From Dactylosporangium sp. AC04546 (lineage in GTDB: Bacteria; Actinomycetota; Actinomycetes; Mycobacteriales; Micromonosporaceae): a stretch of DNA of 46,474 nucleotides. Positions 31,411-39,498 of the stretch are shown one piece after another. Location of the stretch: assembly GCF_022095675.1 (NCBI RefSeq), contig NZ_JAHYSG010000098.1, positions 1 to 46,474 on the forward strand, read 5' to 3'. The notes under the pieces were generated by a model. It was not told the DNA's origin, ran no database searches, and worked only from the letters and a program-made list of their open reading frames with translations. Positions within the stretch are counted from its first letter, which is position 1; the number at the start of each line of letters is the position of its first letter. The translations under genes were made by a program, and so were the position numbers.

Positions 31411-31559
31411 CACAGCCCCGCCGTCCCGCCGTGTGCTCGCCGGCCCCAGCGGGAGGCGCGTGCGGCCGGTCCGCCTCCCCGCGGCGGTCGGCCACGTACG
31501 CGGCTGCAACGGCCCGGCCGCCCGCCGTTCCTCGCCGATCCGATCGACCCACCGAAGCG

Positions 31560-31621
31560 CCCCATGATCGATGGCACGATTCGGCTGCCATGACAGCCAG
31601 ATGGCGCCATCGATCAAGGGG
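31560..31621. repeat. inverted repeat, 18-bp arms with nested dyad
   Basis: CCCCATGATCGATGGCAC (31560-31577) pairs with GCGCCATCGATCAAGGGG (31604-31621) at 16 of 18 positions. A smaller GGCTG...CAGCC dyad lies in the centre. Confidence 0.7.
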
Positions 31622-31665
31622 CCGCCATCCCCGCCTCGACCTCAACCCTCACATAACCGAAATGT

Positions 31666-31700
31666 CGGATATGTCAGGTGCGAAGCGCCGGACATATCCG
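31666..31700. repeat. extended hairpin, 10 + 5 bp
   Basis: CGGATATGTC (31666-31675) and GACATATCCG (31691-31700) pair perfectly. Inside, GGTGC and GCGCC continue the stem after a 1x1 mismatch, closing on a GAA loop. There is no T tract. Confidence 0.65.
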
Positions 31701-31795
31701 GGGACAAGCCGGCCCAGCCAAAGGCAGATGCAGAGCAGCCGACCGGTGGACGAGCGGGCAGGGTGGGAAATCAGGGGGTCGTGGGAGGGTGCAAA

Positions 31796-31811
31796 CCGCC
31801 CCGTTGGGCGG
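31796..31811 (+). promoter_or_regulatory. hairpin overlapping the ligase ribosome-binding site
   Basis: CCGCCC-CGTT-GGGCGG (31796-31811). The last two bases are the first two of GGAGG (31810-31814), which lies 8 nt before ATG 31823. Folding could partly mask the ribosome-binding site. Confidence 0.4.
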
Positions 31812-31822
31812 AGGATCGGTGG

Positions 31823-33694
31823 ATGGGCGCCTATCGCGAGACGTACGAGCGCAGCCTCGCCGACCCCGACGGGTTCTGGCGGGCCGCCGCGGCCGGCATC
31901 GACTGGAACCGTATGCCGATCCGGGTGCTCGACGCGGACCGGCCGCCGTTCTACCGGTGGTACCCCGACGCCGAGCTCAACACCTGCCACAACGCCCTCG
32001 ACCGCCACGTCGCCAACGGGCGCGGCGGCGACTTCGCGCTCGTGTACGACAGCCCGGTCACCGGGACGCTGCGGCGGTACACCTTCGAAGGCCTCCGCGA
32101 CGAGGTCGCCCGCTTCGCCGGTGCGCTGCGCGCGCTCGGCGTCGGCAAGGGGGACCGGGTCGTGCTGTACATGGCCATGGTGCCCGAGGCCGTGATCGCC
32201 ATGCTCGCCTGCGCGCGGCTCGGGGCGGTGCACTCGGTGGTGTTCGGCGGGTTCGGGCCGAAGGAGCTCGCCGCCCGCATCGACGACGCGCGGCCCAAGG
32301 TCGTCGTCGCCACGTCGTGCGGCATCGAGGCCAAGCGGGTCGTCCAGTACAAGCCGCTGCTCGACGCCGCGCTCGACGAGGCCGCCCACCGGCCGGACCG
32401 GGTCGTCGTGCTCCAGCGGGAGCAGGCACCCGCCGACCTCAGAGCAGGCGAGCTGACCTGGGAGGACGCCATCGCGACGGCGGCCGCCGCCGACTGCGTG
32501 CCCGTCGCGGCCACCGACCCGCTGTACGTCCTGTACACCTCGGGCACGACCGGCCGGCCGAAGGGCATCGTGCGCGACAACGGCGGCCACGCCGTCGCGC
32601 TCGTCTGGTCCATGGCCAACGTCTACGCCGTCGGACCGGGCGACGTCTTCTGGGCCGCCTCCGACGTCGGCTGGGTGGTCGGCCACTCGTACATCGTGTA
32701 CGCGCCGCTGCTCGCCGGCGCCACGACCGTGCTGTACGAGGGTAAGCCCGTCGGCACCCCCGACGCCGGCGCGTTCTGGCGGGTCGTCGCCGACCACGGC
32801 GTCAACGTGCTCTTCACCGCGCCCACCGCGATCCGGGCGGTCCGCAAGGAGGACCCCGACGGCCGGCTCATCCGCACGATGCCCTCGCTGCGGGCGCTGT
32901 TCCTGGCGGGGGAGCGGCTCGACCCGGAGACGTACCACTGGGCCGGCGAGCGCCTGGGCGTCCCGGTCGTCGACCACTGGTGGCAGACCGAGACCGGCTG
33001 GCCCGTCGCCGCCGACCCGCTCGGCCTGGAGGCGCTGCCGACCAAGGCCGGCTCGCCGTCCGTGCCGGTGCCCGGCTACGACGTGCGGGTCCTGCGGCCC
33101 GACGGCGAGGACGCGCCGGTCGGCGAGGACGGGGCGATCGCGATCCGGCTGCCGCTGCCGCCCGGCTGCCTGCCCACCCTGTGGCACGACGACGAGCGGT
33201 ACGTCGCGTCCTACCTCAGCGCCTTCCCGGGCCACTACCTGACCGGCGACGGCGGGCGGTTCGACGAGGACGGCTACCTGTACGTCATGGGCCGCACCGA
33301 CGACGTCATCAACGTCGCCGGGCACCGGCTGTCGACCGGCTCGATGGAGGAGGTCCTGGCCGCCCATCCGGCGGTCGCCGAATGCGCCGTGATCGGCGTC
33401 GACGACCCACTCAAGGGTCAGGTGCCGCGCGGCTTCGTGGTCCTGAAGGCCGGCGCCGAGGCGAGCGACACCCTCACCGACGAGCTGGTCGCGATGGTGC
33501 GCGAACGGATCGGGGCGGTCGCCTCCCTCAGGAGCGTCCGCGTGGTGCCGGCGCTGCCGAAGACCCGCTCCGGCAAGATCCTCCGCAAGACCATGCGGGG
33601 CATCGCCGCCGGCCGGGACGAGCCGGTGCCGTCGACCATCGAGGACCCGGCGGTACTCGACGCCATCCGGCCCATCATCGAAGAAGCACGCTGA
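31823..33694 (+). CDS. propionyl-CoA synthetase-like acyl-CoA ligase
   Basis: 623 aa AMP-forming ligase closest to PrpE/ACSS3: activates propionate or a similar short acid to its CoA thioester. Motifs: P-loop LYTSGTTGRPKG followed by the PrpE-typical VRDNGGHAVAL, ASDVGWVVGHSYIVYAPLLA, DHWWQTETGWP, GHYLTGDGG, GRTDDVINVAGHRLSTG, and the catalytic/acetylatable Lys in KTRSGKILRKTMR. ATG 31823 is fixed by GGAGG 8 nt upstream. Followed by a hairpin overlapping the stop. Confidence 0.92.
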   Translation: MGAYRETYERSLADPDGFWRAAAAGIDWNRMPIRVLDADRPPFYRWYPDAELNTCHNALDRHVANGRGGDFALVYDSPVTGTLRRYTFEGLRDEVARFAGALRALGVGKGDRVVLYMAMVPEAVIAMLACARLGAVHSVVFGGFGPKELAARIDDARPKVVVATSCGIEAKRVVQYKPLLDAALDEAAHRPDRVVVLQREQAPADLRAGELTWEDAIATAAAADCVPVAATDPLYVLYTSGTTGRPKGIVRDNGGHAVALVWSMANVYAVGPGDVFWAASDVGWVVGHSYIVYAPLLAGATTVLYEGKPVGTPDAGAFWRVVADHGVNVLFTAPTAIRAVRKEDPDGRLIRTMPSLRALFLAGERLDPETYHWAGERLGVPVVDHWWQTETGWPVAADPLGLEALPTKAGSPSVPVPGYDVRVLRPDGEDAPVGEDGAIAIRLPLPPGCLPTLWHDDERYVASYLSAFPGHYLTGDGGRFDEDGYLYVMGRTDDVINVAGHRLSTGSMEEVLAAHPAVAECAVIGVDDPLKGQVPRGFVVLKAGAEASDTLTDELVAMVRERIGAVASLRSVRVVPALPKTRSGKILRKTMRGIAAGRDEPVPSTIEDPAVLDAIRPIIEEAR

Positions 33695-33714
33695 GAGCGA
33701 ACACGCTCACAGCG
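33689..33714 (+). terminator. hairpin at the end of the acyl-CoA ligase gene
   Basis: CGCTGAGAGCG (33689-33699), AACA loop, CGCTCACAGCG (33704-33714): an 11-bp stem with one mismatch, spanning the TGA stop. No U tract follows. Confidence 0.6.
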
Positions 33715-33781
33715 AACCGGGGATCTCAACCGCCGCCGCCGTATCTACCGTCGAAGGCAGTGACCCGGGAAGGAGCCACCG

Positions 33782-34354
33782 ATGGCCGACATTGAGATCC
33801 CATTCGACAGCGCCGTCTTCGAGCGCCTGCTCAGCAAGCGCATCATCGTGCTCGGCAGCGAGGTGAACGACGAGAGCGCCAACCGCATCTGCGGCCAGCT
33901 CATCCTGCTCGCGGCCGAGGACCCCGACAAGGACATCAGCTTCTGGATCAACTCGCCGGGCGGGGCCGTGCACGCGGGCCTGGCCATCTACGACACCATG
34001 CGGTTCATCCGCAACGACGTGTCGACCGTGGCCATGGGCATGGCCGCCTCGATGGGGCAGTTCCTGCTCAGCGCGGGCACGCCCGGCAAGCGCTACGCCC
34101 TGCCCCACTCGCGGGTCATGATGCACCAGCCGTCCGGCGGCATCGGCGGCACCGCGGCCGACATCGCCATCCAGGCCGAGCAGATGCTGCACACCAAGCG
34201 CACGGTGCAGCGGCTCATCGCCGAGCACACCGGCCAGACGACCGAGCAGGTCGAGGCCGACTCCGACCGCGACCGCTGGTTCACGGCTCCGGAGGCGGTC
34301 GACTACGGATTCGTGGACCGGGTGGTCCAGGGCGCCGAGCAGCTGGCGGTCTAG
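33782..34354 (+). CDS. clpP: ATP-dependent Clp protease proteolytic subunit
   Basis: 190 aa ClpP-like peptidase. Catalytic Ser in MGMAASMGQFLLSAG, His in RVMMHQPSGG, and an Asp in the expected place in DSDRDRWFTAPEAVDYG. It would form the tetradecameric barrel fed by a Clp ATPase. It stands alone, with no tig, clpX or second clpP next to it, so it is probably an extra paralogue rather than the housekeeping copy. A purine-rich GGAAGGAG site precedes ATG 33782. Its TAG stop is part of the -10 motif for the next gene. Confidence 0.92.
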   Translation: MADIEIPFDSAVFERLLSKRIIVLGSEVNDESANRICGQLILLAAEDPDKDISFWINSPGGAVHAGLAIYDTMRFIRNDVSTVAMGMAASMGQFLLSAGTPGKRYALPHSRVMMHQPSGGIGGTAADIAIQAEQMLHTKRTVQRLIAEHTGQTTEQVEADSDRDRWFTAPEAVDYGFVDRVVQGAEQLAV

Positions 34355-34364
34355 AGTCGCGTGG

Positions 34365-35594
34365 ATGAGCAGCATCGACGTTGAGGTGGCGCCGGAGCAG
34401 GCCGGGTTCGACGCCAAGCGCCTCGCCCGGCTGGACACCCACTTCGCCCGCTACGTCGACGACGGCCGGCTGGCCGGCTGGCACATCGTCGTCGCCCGCG
34501 ACGGCCGGGTGGCGCACAGCAGCGTCTACGGGCAGCGCGACGCCGAGGCCGGCCTGCCGGTCGAGCCCGACACCCAGTGGCGCATCTACTCGATGACCAA
34601 GCCGGTCACCTCCGTCGCCGCGATGATGCTGTGGGAGGAGGGGCACTTCGAGCTCACCGACCCGATCAGCCGGTGGCTGCCGGAGTTCGCCGACGCCCGG
34701 GTGTACCAGAAGGGCTCGGCCGGCGCGCCGTACACGGTGCCGGCCGTCGAGCCGATCCGCGTCTGGCACCTGCTCACGCACACGTCCGGCCTGACGTACG
34801 GCTTCCTCCAGACGTCGGTCGTCGATGCGCTGTACCGCCAGGCCGGCTACGACATCCAGAGCAGGCCCGGCACCGACCTGGCCCAGGCGTGCCGGGACTG
34901 GGCGAAGCTTCCGCTGCTGTTCCAGCCCGGCACCGCCTGGGGCTACGGCGTCTCGACCGACGTGCTCGGCCGGCTGGTCGAGCTGTGGTCCGGCCGGACG
35001 CTGCAGGACTTCGTGCGGGAGCGGATCCTGGAGCCGCTCGGCATGACCGACACCTGCTGGTCCGTCGAGCCGGACTCCGACCGCCTGGCCGCGCTGTACG
35101 TGCCCGGCCCGGACGGCCGGGCGACCCGGTACGACACGGTCGGCAAGACCGCGTTCGAGCCCCCGGACCTGGCCTCGGGCGGCGGCGGCCTGATCTCCAC
35201 CGCCGCCGACTACCACCGCTTCCTGCGGCTGCTCCTGCAGGACGGCACGTTCGAGCACCGGCGCCTGCTGAGCCGCCGCACGGTCGGCTTCATGACCCGC
35301 AACCACCTGCCCGGCGGCGTGGACCTCGACGCCCTGCAGACCGGCGGCTTCGCCGAGACCACGTTCGAGGGCGTCGGCTTCGGCCTGGGCTTCGCCGTGG
35401 TCCGCGACCCCGTCCCGGCCCGGGTGTGGAGCAGCCCCGGCACCTACTACTGGGGCGGCGCCGCGAGCACGGCCTTCTGGGTCGACCCGGTCGAGCGGCT
35501 CACCGTGGCCCTGTACACCCAGCTCCTGCCGTCGAGCACCCACCCGCTGCGCCCCCAGCTGCGGCAACTGGTCTACAGCGCACTGACCGACTGA
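34365..35594 (+). CDS. serine hydrolase of the beta-lactamase/EstB family
   Basis: 409 aa. SxxK motif in IYSMTKPVTS near residue 78, YxN-equivalent Tyr in GTAWGYGVSTDVLG, C-terminal YYWGGAASTAFWVDP. THTSGLTYGF is typical of class-C-like esterases and D-aminopeptidases. No signal peptide, so cytoplasmic; an esterase or amidase is likelier than a resistance enzyme. ATG 34365 follows TAGAGT (34352-34357) by 7 nt, so a leaderless message starting within the clpP stop is likely. Converges with the lipoprotein gene at a strong hairpin. Confidence 0.9.
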   Translation: MSSIDVEVAPEQAGFDAKRLARLDTHFARYVDDGRLAGWHIVVARDGRVAHSSVYGQRDAEAGLPVEPDTQWRIYSMTKPVTSVAAMMLWEEGHFELTDPISRWLPEFADARVYQKGSAGAPYTVPAVEPIRVWHLLTHTSGLTYGFLQTSVVDALYRQAGYDIQSRPGTDLAQACRDWAKLPLLFQPGTAWGYGVSTDVLGRLVELWSGRTLQDFVRERILEPLGMTDTCWSVEPDSDRLAALYVPGPDGRATRYDTVGKTAFEPPDLASGGGGLISTAADYHRFLRLLLQDGTFEHRRLLSRRTVGFMTRNHLPGGVDLDALQTGGFAETTFEGVGFGLGFAVVRDPVPARVWSSPGTYYWGGAASTAFWVDPVERLTVALYTQLLPSSTHPLRPQLRQLVYSALTD

Positions 35595-35666
35595 AAGAAG
35601 AAAGCGCCGACTGAAAACGGGGACTCGGGTCCGTGCAAGGCACGACCGTCGCTCCCGCCAGACACC

Positions 35667-35698
35667 GCGGTGGGGCCCACCGAGGTGGGCCCGACCGC
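35667..35698. terminator. bidirectional hairpin between convergent genes
   Basis: GCGGT-G-GGGCCCAC (from 35667), loop CGAG, GTGGGCCC-G-ACCGC (to 35698): 13 paired bases with one G/G mismatch. Placed between the convergent hydrolase and lipoprotein genes. Confidence 0.7.
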
Positions 35699-35734
35699 TG
35701 CCACCGCCGTCGTCCCAAGGACCCGCGGTGGTCG

Positions 35735-36433
35735 CTACACGAAGGTCAGGTTGCCGCCGCCGGTCACGATGTGCAGCTTGTGCGAGGAGCCCGCGTCGGA
35801 CTTGATCGAGCCCGTCTGCTTGCCGCCCTCGAGCTCGGCCTCCAGCGCGTAGGACCCGCCGGGCAGGCGCAGGTTGACGTTGGCGCCGCCGCTGTCGACC
35901 TCCACCCGGTCCGGCGCCTGGGTCAGGGTCAGCCCGACCGGGCCGCCGCCCGTGCGCGCGGTGAGCTCCGGCGGGGCCAGGCCCTCGCCGGACAGCGGAC
36001 CGCCGTCCGTCGACACGTCGATCAGGCCGGTCATGCCGTTCAGCGTGATCGCGCCGCCCGAGCTGTCGAGCCGCAGCGACAGCGTCGACGGGATCTGCAG
36101 CTCGTACGAGATCGAGCAGTCCGCCTTCGGGCAGCCGGTCGAGGCGAGCACCAGCTCCCCGCCCTCCACGTTCTGCTTGCGGCCGGGCTTGTCGCTGCGG
36201 TACTTCTGGATCTCCGTCACCTTGATCGTCGTCCCGCTGCCGACGGTGACCTTGATCGCGCCGCCCTGGCTGTCGACGTCCACGACGCTGACGTCGTCCT
36301 TGACCTCGTAGGCATTGGTGGCGCTCTGCTCCGCCACGTCGTTGTCGGCCGACGACGGGGGAGCGTCGGGCGTGCCGCAGGCGCCGAGGGCGAGCAGCGC
36401 GGCGGTGATCGTGATGATCCGCAGTGACTTCAC
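35735..36433 (-). CDS. lipoprotein with DUF4097-like beta-solenoid
   Basis: 232 aa. Type II signal peptide: MKSLRIITITAALLALGAC, with the lipobox LGAC. The mature part repeats short beta strands in the style of DUF4097 putative adhesins: DVDSQGGAIKVTVGSG, LRLDSSGGAITLNGMTG, DVSTDGGPLSGEG, VEVDSGGANVNLRLPGG. A Cys pair in STGCPKADCSISYEL may form a disulphide. Anchored outside the membrane; function unknown. Transcribed toward the hairpin at 35667. Confidence 0.85.
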   Translation of the reverse strand: MKSLRIITITAALLALGACGTPDAPPSSADNDVAEQSATNAYEVKDDVSVVDVDSQGGAIKVTVGSGTTIKVTEIQKYRSDKPGRKQNVEGGELVLASTGCPKADCSISYELQIPSTLSLRLDSSGGAITLNGMTGLIDVSTDGGPLSGEGLAPPELTARTGGGPVGLTLTQAPDRVEVDSGGANVNLRLPGGSYALEAELEGGKQTGSIKSDAGSSHKLHIVTGGGNLTFV

Positions 36434-36485
36434 GGGGGACTAGCTTCGCACGCGCCGGGACGGCCGGATCGCTAGGGTCTCCACC

Positions 36486-37040
36486 ATGACACTTGTCGAT
36501 GAGGCCTACGTCCGGGCCGGGGCGCACGGCTTCGAACTGTCCTGCGAGGTGCCGGTCGGCCGCCTGCTCGCCGCGCTGGCCGCCGCCCTGCCGCCCGGGG
36601 CCCGGGTCCTGGAGCTCGGCTCCGGCGCCGGCGTCGGCACCGCCTGGCTGGCGCAGGGCCTGCTGCCCCGCACCGACGTCACGCTCACCAGCGTGGAGCT
36701 CGACCCGGCGACCGCGGCGGTGGCCGCGAAGGGCGACTGGCCGCCGTTCGTCGACCTGCGGGTCGCCGACGCCGTCGAGTTCCTCCGGGCGGCCGGCCAC
36801 GGGTACGACCTGATCTTCGCCGACTGTCGGGGCGGCAAGACCCAGGGACTCGACCACACGATCGCGCGCCTCAACCCCCGGGGCACGCTCGTCGTCGACG
36901 ACATGACCGAGGTCGACGGCTGGCCCGCCGACTTCAAGGCGGCGCAGCGCGGGGTGCGCCGCACCCTCGTCGAGCACCCGGACCTGGTCACGGCCGAGCT
37001 CGACTTCGCCTCCGGTGTGGTGGTGAGTGTGAGGAGGTAG
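36486..37040 (+). CDS. class I SAM-dependent methyltransferase
   Basis: 184 aa. Motif I: ARVLELGSGAGVGTAWLAQG; acidic residue of motif II in TSVELDP; motif IV region YDLIFADCRGGKTQGLDH; then GTLVVDDMTEVDGW. The size and the DDM motif resemble O-methyltransferases of the CcoMT type; the acceptor is unknown. ATG 36486 is preceded by TAGGGT (36473-36478) and 7 nt, a leaderless start. Confidence 0.88.
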   Translation: MTLVDEAYVRAGAHGFELSCEVPVGRLLAALAAALPPGARVLELGSGAGVGTAWLAQGLLPRTDVTLTSVELDPATAAVAAKGDWPPFVDLRVADAVEFLRAAGHGYDLIFADCRGGKTQGLDHTIARLNPRGTLVVDDMTEVDGWPADFKAAQRGVRRTLVEHPDLVTAELDFASGVVVSVRR

Positions 37041-37060
37041 CGCACGGGTAGTCCGGCGGT

Positions 37061-37561
37061 ATGTCCACTGACGCGATCGTGATGCTGCGCGACGACCACA
37101 AGACCATGCGACGGATGTTCAAGGAGTTCCAGGCCGCCGAGCACGGGCCGAACGCGAGGAAGGCCAAGATCGTGGGCCAGATCCTCGAGACGCTGACGGT
37201 GCACACATACCTGGAGAACGAGGTCATGTACCCCGAGGTCCGCCGGCTGCTGCCGGCCCTCGAGGAGGACATCCTCGAGTCGTACGAGGAGCACCACGTC
37301 GCCGACGTGCTGTGCCTGGAGCTGTCGACGATGTCCCCGGACGACGAGCACTTCGACGCCAAGGTCACCGTCCTCATCGAGACCGTGCTGCACCACGTCG
37401 AGGGGGAGGAGCAGGAGTGGTTCCCGAAGGTCCGCGAGGGCCTGGGCCGCAACCAGCTCCAGGAGCTCGGCCGGCGGATGATCGAGCTGCGCCCGAAGGC
37501 CCCGACGAAGCCGCTGCAGCCGAAGGCGCTGAAGAAGGCCTTCGACGCGCTGAACGCATAG
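37061..37561 (+). CDS. hemerythrin/HHE domain protein
   Basis: 166 aa four-helix protein. Iron-ligand pattern: LRDDHKTMRRMFKEF (first His), LTVHTYLENEVMYPEV (HxxxE), EEHHVADVLCLEL (His), VLHHVEGEEQEWFP (HxxxE). Such proteins bind a diiron site and respond to oxygen, nitric oxide or oxidative stress. The C-terminal 25 residues are Lys/Pro-rich. ATG 37061; TAGTCC (37049-37054) may be a weak -10 for a leaderless message. Confidence 0.9.
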   Translation: MSTDAIVMLRDDHKTMRRMFKEFQAAEHGPNARKAKIVGQILETLTVHTYLENEVMYPEVRRLLPALEEDILESYEEHHVADVLCLELSTMSPDDEHFDAKVTVLIETVLHHVEGEEQEWFPKVREGLGRNQLQELGRRMIELRPKAPTKPLQPKALKKAFDALNA

Positions 37562-37649
37562 CCGATCCAGGGCTGCACGAGTGACCCCGGGCGGGGTCGG
37601 CCGTGTGACCGCTGACGCCCGGCGGCCGGCCCCAGTACCGTCGGAACCG

Positions 37650-38114
37650 ATGAGTTCCGACCGGACACCTGTCGTGCTGGCCCTGCACGGGCTGCTGGTG
37701 GAGGGGACCGTGGCGACGGTCGAGCCGGTGCTGGCCGGGTGCCTCGGCGCCCACGAGCCGCGCCTGGTGCTCGACGTGTCGCAGGTCACCGTCTGCGACA
37801 CCGTCGGCGCGGCGCTGCTCGTCAGCGTCGCCGAGGTGGCGCGCGGGCGCGGCGGCGAGGTCCGCCTCGCCGACCCGTCGCCGGCGATCCGCTCGTGGCT
37901 GGGCGTCGCCGCCGGCATGAGCGCGATCGCCGTGTTCGCCACCGTCGAGGGCGCCGTCGAGGCCGACCCCCGCGACCTGCTCGCGGGGGCCCCGCCGCCC
38001 GTCGCCAACTGCGTCGACGAGCGGCCGGCGCCGCGCAGCCGGCGGCCGCGCTGGCGGGTCAACCCTTCGGGCCGCGCACGATCACGCCGAGGTCCCGCAT
38101 CACCGCGTCGGTGA
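37650..38114 (+). CDS. STAS domain anti-sigma factor antagonist-like protein
   Basis: 154 aa. STAS fold: VLALHGLLVEGTVATVEPVL, LVLDVSQVTVCDTVGAALLV, VRLADPSPAIRSWLGVAAGM. The usual phosphorylatable Ser region (DSSG) reads CDTVG, so a Thr may take its place. No partner anti-sigma kinase is adjacent. ATG 37650 follows TACCGT by 8 nt. The Arg/Pro-rich tail of about 25 residues overlaps the end of the convergent pentapeptide gene by 56 bp and may be an extension into it. Confidence 0.85.
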   Translation: MSSDRTPVVLALHGLLVEGTVATVEPVLAGCLGAHEPRLVLDVSQVTVCDTVGAALLVSVAEVARGRGGEVRLADPSPAIRSWLGVAAGMSAIAVFATVEGAVEADPRDLLAGAPPPVANCVDERPAPRSRRPRWRVNPSGRARSRRGPASPRR

Positions 38115-38727
38115 GCCCCGGCAGCTGCGCCGGCTCGATCGTCACCCCCCGCAGGCTGTTCATGCCGCTCACCTCCGAGAGCTGGTTGCCGCGCAGGTCG
38201 GCCCCGCGCAGGTCGCAGCTCTCGAACGACATCTGCCGCAGCCGGCAGCCCTGCATCGCGGCCTGGTCGAGCACGCAGTCGCGCAGCACCGTGTTGACGA
38301 GCACGCAGCCGACGAACCCGACGGGCCCGGCGGTCGTCACGTCGTCGAGCGTGGCCGCGTCGAGCCGGCACCCCTCGAACAGCACGTTGCTGAGCTTCGA
38401 CTCGGACAGGTGCGCCCAGGTGAGCTTGCAGTTGACGAGGTGCACCCGCTCCAGGGTCAGCCCGGTCAGCCGGGCCGCGGTGAAGTCGACCTTGTCGAAC
38501 CGGCAGCCGCTGATCGTCACGTCCTCCCAGACCACCCCGTTGAGGTCGAGGTTCTCCAGGTGGGCCCGGCGCAGGCGGGCGTCGATGAGCGTGGTGCGGA
38601 TGGCGCGGCCGGTCTGCACATGCGCGTCGTTGAGGTTGCCGCCCCACGGCGCGCTGACCGGCTCGAGCTCGCCCGGCTCGAGGGTCGGAAGCTCGATGTC
38701 GATGTCGTGCACGGTGCGCAGTGCCAC
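38059..38727 (-). CDS. pentapeptide-repeat protein
   Basis: 222 aa. The A(D/N)LxX pattern repeats through the middle: RLRRAHLENLDLNGVVWEDV, FTAARLTGLTLERVHLVNC, HLSESKLSNVLFEGCRL, VLRDCVLDQAAMQGCRL, FESCDLRGADLRGNQL. These form right-handed quadrilateral beta helices that often mimic DNA or bind proteins. GTG 38727 is preceded by TACGGT (38735-38740) and 7 nt. Divergent from a TetR gene that may control it. Confidence 0.9.
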   Translation of the reverse strand: MALRTVHDIDIELPTLEPGELEPVSAPWGGNLNDAHVQTGRAIRTTLIDARLRRAHLENLDLNGVVWEDVTISGCRFDKVDFTAARLTGLTLERVHLVNCKLTWAHLSESKLSNVLFEGCRLDAATLDDVTTAGPVGFVGCVLVNTVLRDCVLDQAAMQGCRLRQMSFESCDLRGADLRGNQLSEVSGMNSLRGVTIEPAQLPGLTDAVMRDLGVIVRGPKG

Positions 38728-38779
38728 GTACCTTACCGTAGAGGGTCCGGCGCCGCCCCGGCACGTAGGCTGCTGAGTC

Positions 38780-39391
38780 ATGAGTGACGCAGGGGTGCGG
38801 CAGCGGGTCGACGGGCGGACCCTGCGGGCCGAGCGCACGCGCAGCGCGATCGTGGACGCGCACCTCGCCCTGCTGGAGGAGGGCGAGCTCAAGCCGACCG
38901 CGGAGCGCATCGCCGAGCGGGCCGGGGTGTCGCTGCGCGCGCTGTGGACCAACTTCAAGGACATGGAGCGGCTGTTCGCGGCGGCCGGCGAGCGGCTCAT
39001 GGAGCGGCAGGTGGCGGAGTTCCGCCCGGTCCCGCCGGACCTGCCGCTGCCGGAGCGGATCACGCAGTACTGCGAGCAGCGGGCCCGGCTGCTGGAGCTG
39101 ATCGCCCCCGCCGCGCGGGCCGCGCGGATCCGGGAGCCGTTCTCGGCCCAGCTGCGGCGCAACCGCGCGTGGTACATCGCGACCGCCCGCGAGGAGCTCG
39201 AGACCCTGTTCGCGCCGGAGCTCACCGCGGCCGGCGCGGGCCGGGACCGGGTCATGGACGCGCTCACGGTGGCGGTGACGTCGTCCGGCTGGTCGATGTG
39301 GCGCGACGAGCTGCACCTCGAGGTGCCGGCCGCGACGGCGGTCCTGCGGCACGTCGTGAGCGCCCTGCTACCCGCCGCACCGACGCCATAA
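38780..39391 (+). CDS. TetR/AcrR family transcriptional regulator
   Basis: 203 aa. HTH: KPTAERIAERAGVSLRALWT then NFKDMERLFAAAGERL; helical C-terminal domain. ATG 38780 follows TAGGCT (38766-38771) by 8 nt. It diverges from the pentapeptide gene with only 52 bp between starts, so it may autoregulate and control that gene. I see no GGTACT-type palindrome in this gap, so it is probably not the regulator for the 12388/43406 sites. Confidence 0.9.
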   Translation: MSDAGVRQRVDGRTLRAERTRSAIVDAHLALLEEGELKPTAERIAERAGVSLRALWTNFKDMERLFAAAGERLMERQVAEFRPVPPDLPLPERITQYCEQRARLLELIAPAARAARIREPFSAQLRRNRAWYIATAREELETLFAPELTAAGAGRDRVMDALTVAVTSSGWSMWRDELHLEVPAATAVLRHVVSALLPAAPTP

Positions 39392-39498
39392 GTTTCGCTT
39401 AGACCGCCGTTAAATCGGCATCGGTGGACCCTTCGGGCGGCCGGCGACCTCCTAGGCTTCGGGGCGGTCGATTCGGATCACGCCCTTGGAGGAGCCCG

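Larger units (their letters stand above)
31334..31822. other. 489-bp intergenic region packed with palindromic elements
   Basis: No convincing gene: the frame running into the ligase is open upstream to 31571, but its codons look non-coding and the ribosome-binding site supports 31823. The region holds three separate inverted repeats (31353-31410, 31560-31621, 31666-31700) and a small hairpin at the ligase ribosome-binding site (31796-31811). Confidence 0.7.

Noticed and set aside
31571..31822. N-terminal extension of the acyl-CoA ligase
   Set aside because: The frame is open but the codons look non-coding, the region contains hairpins, and GGAGG sits 8 nt before ATG 31823.
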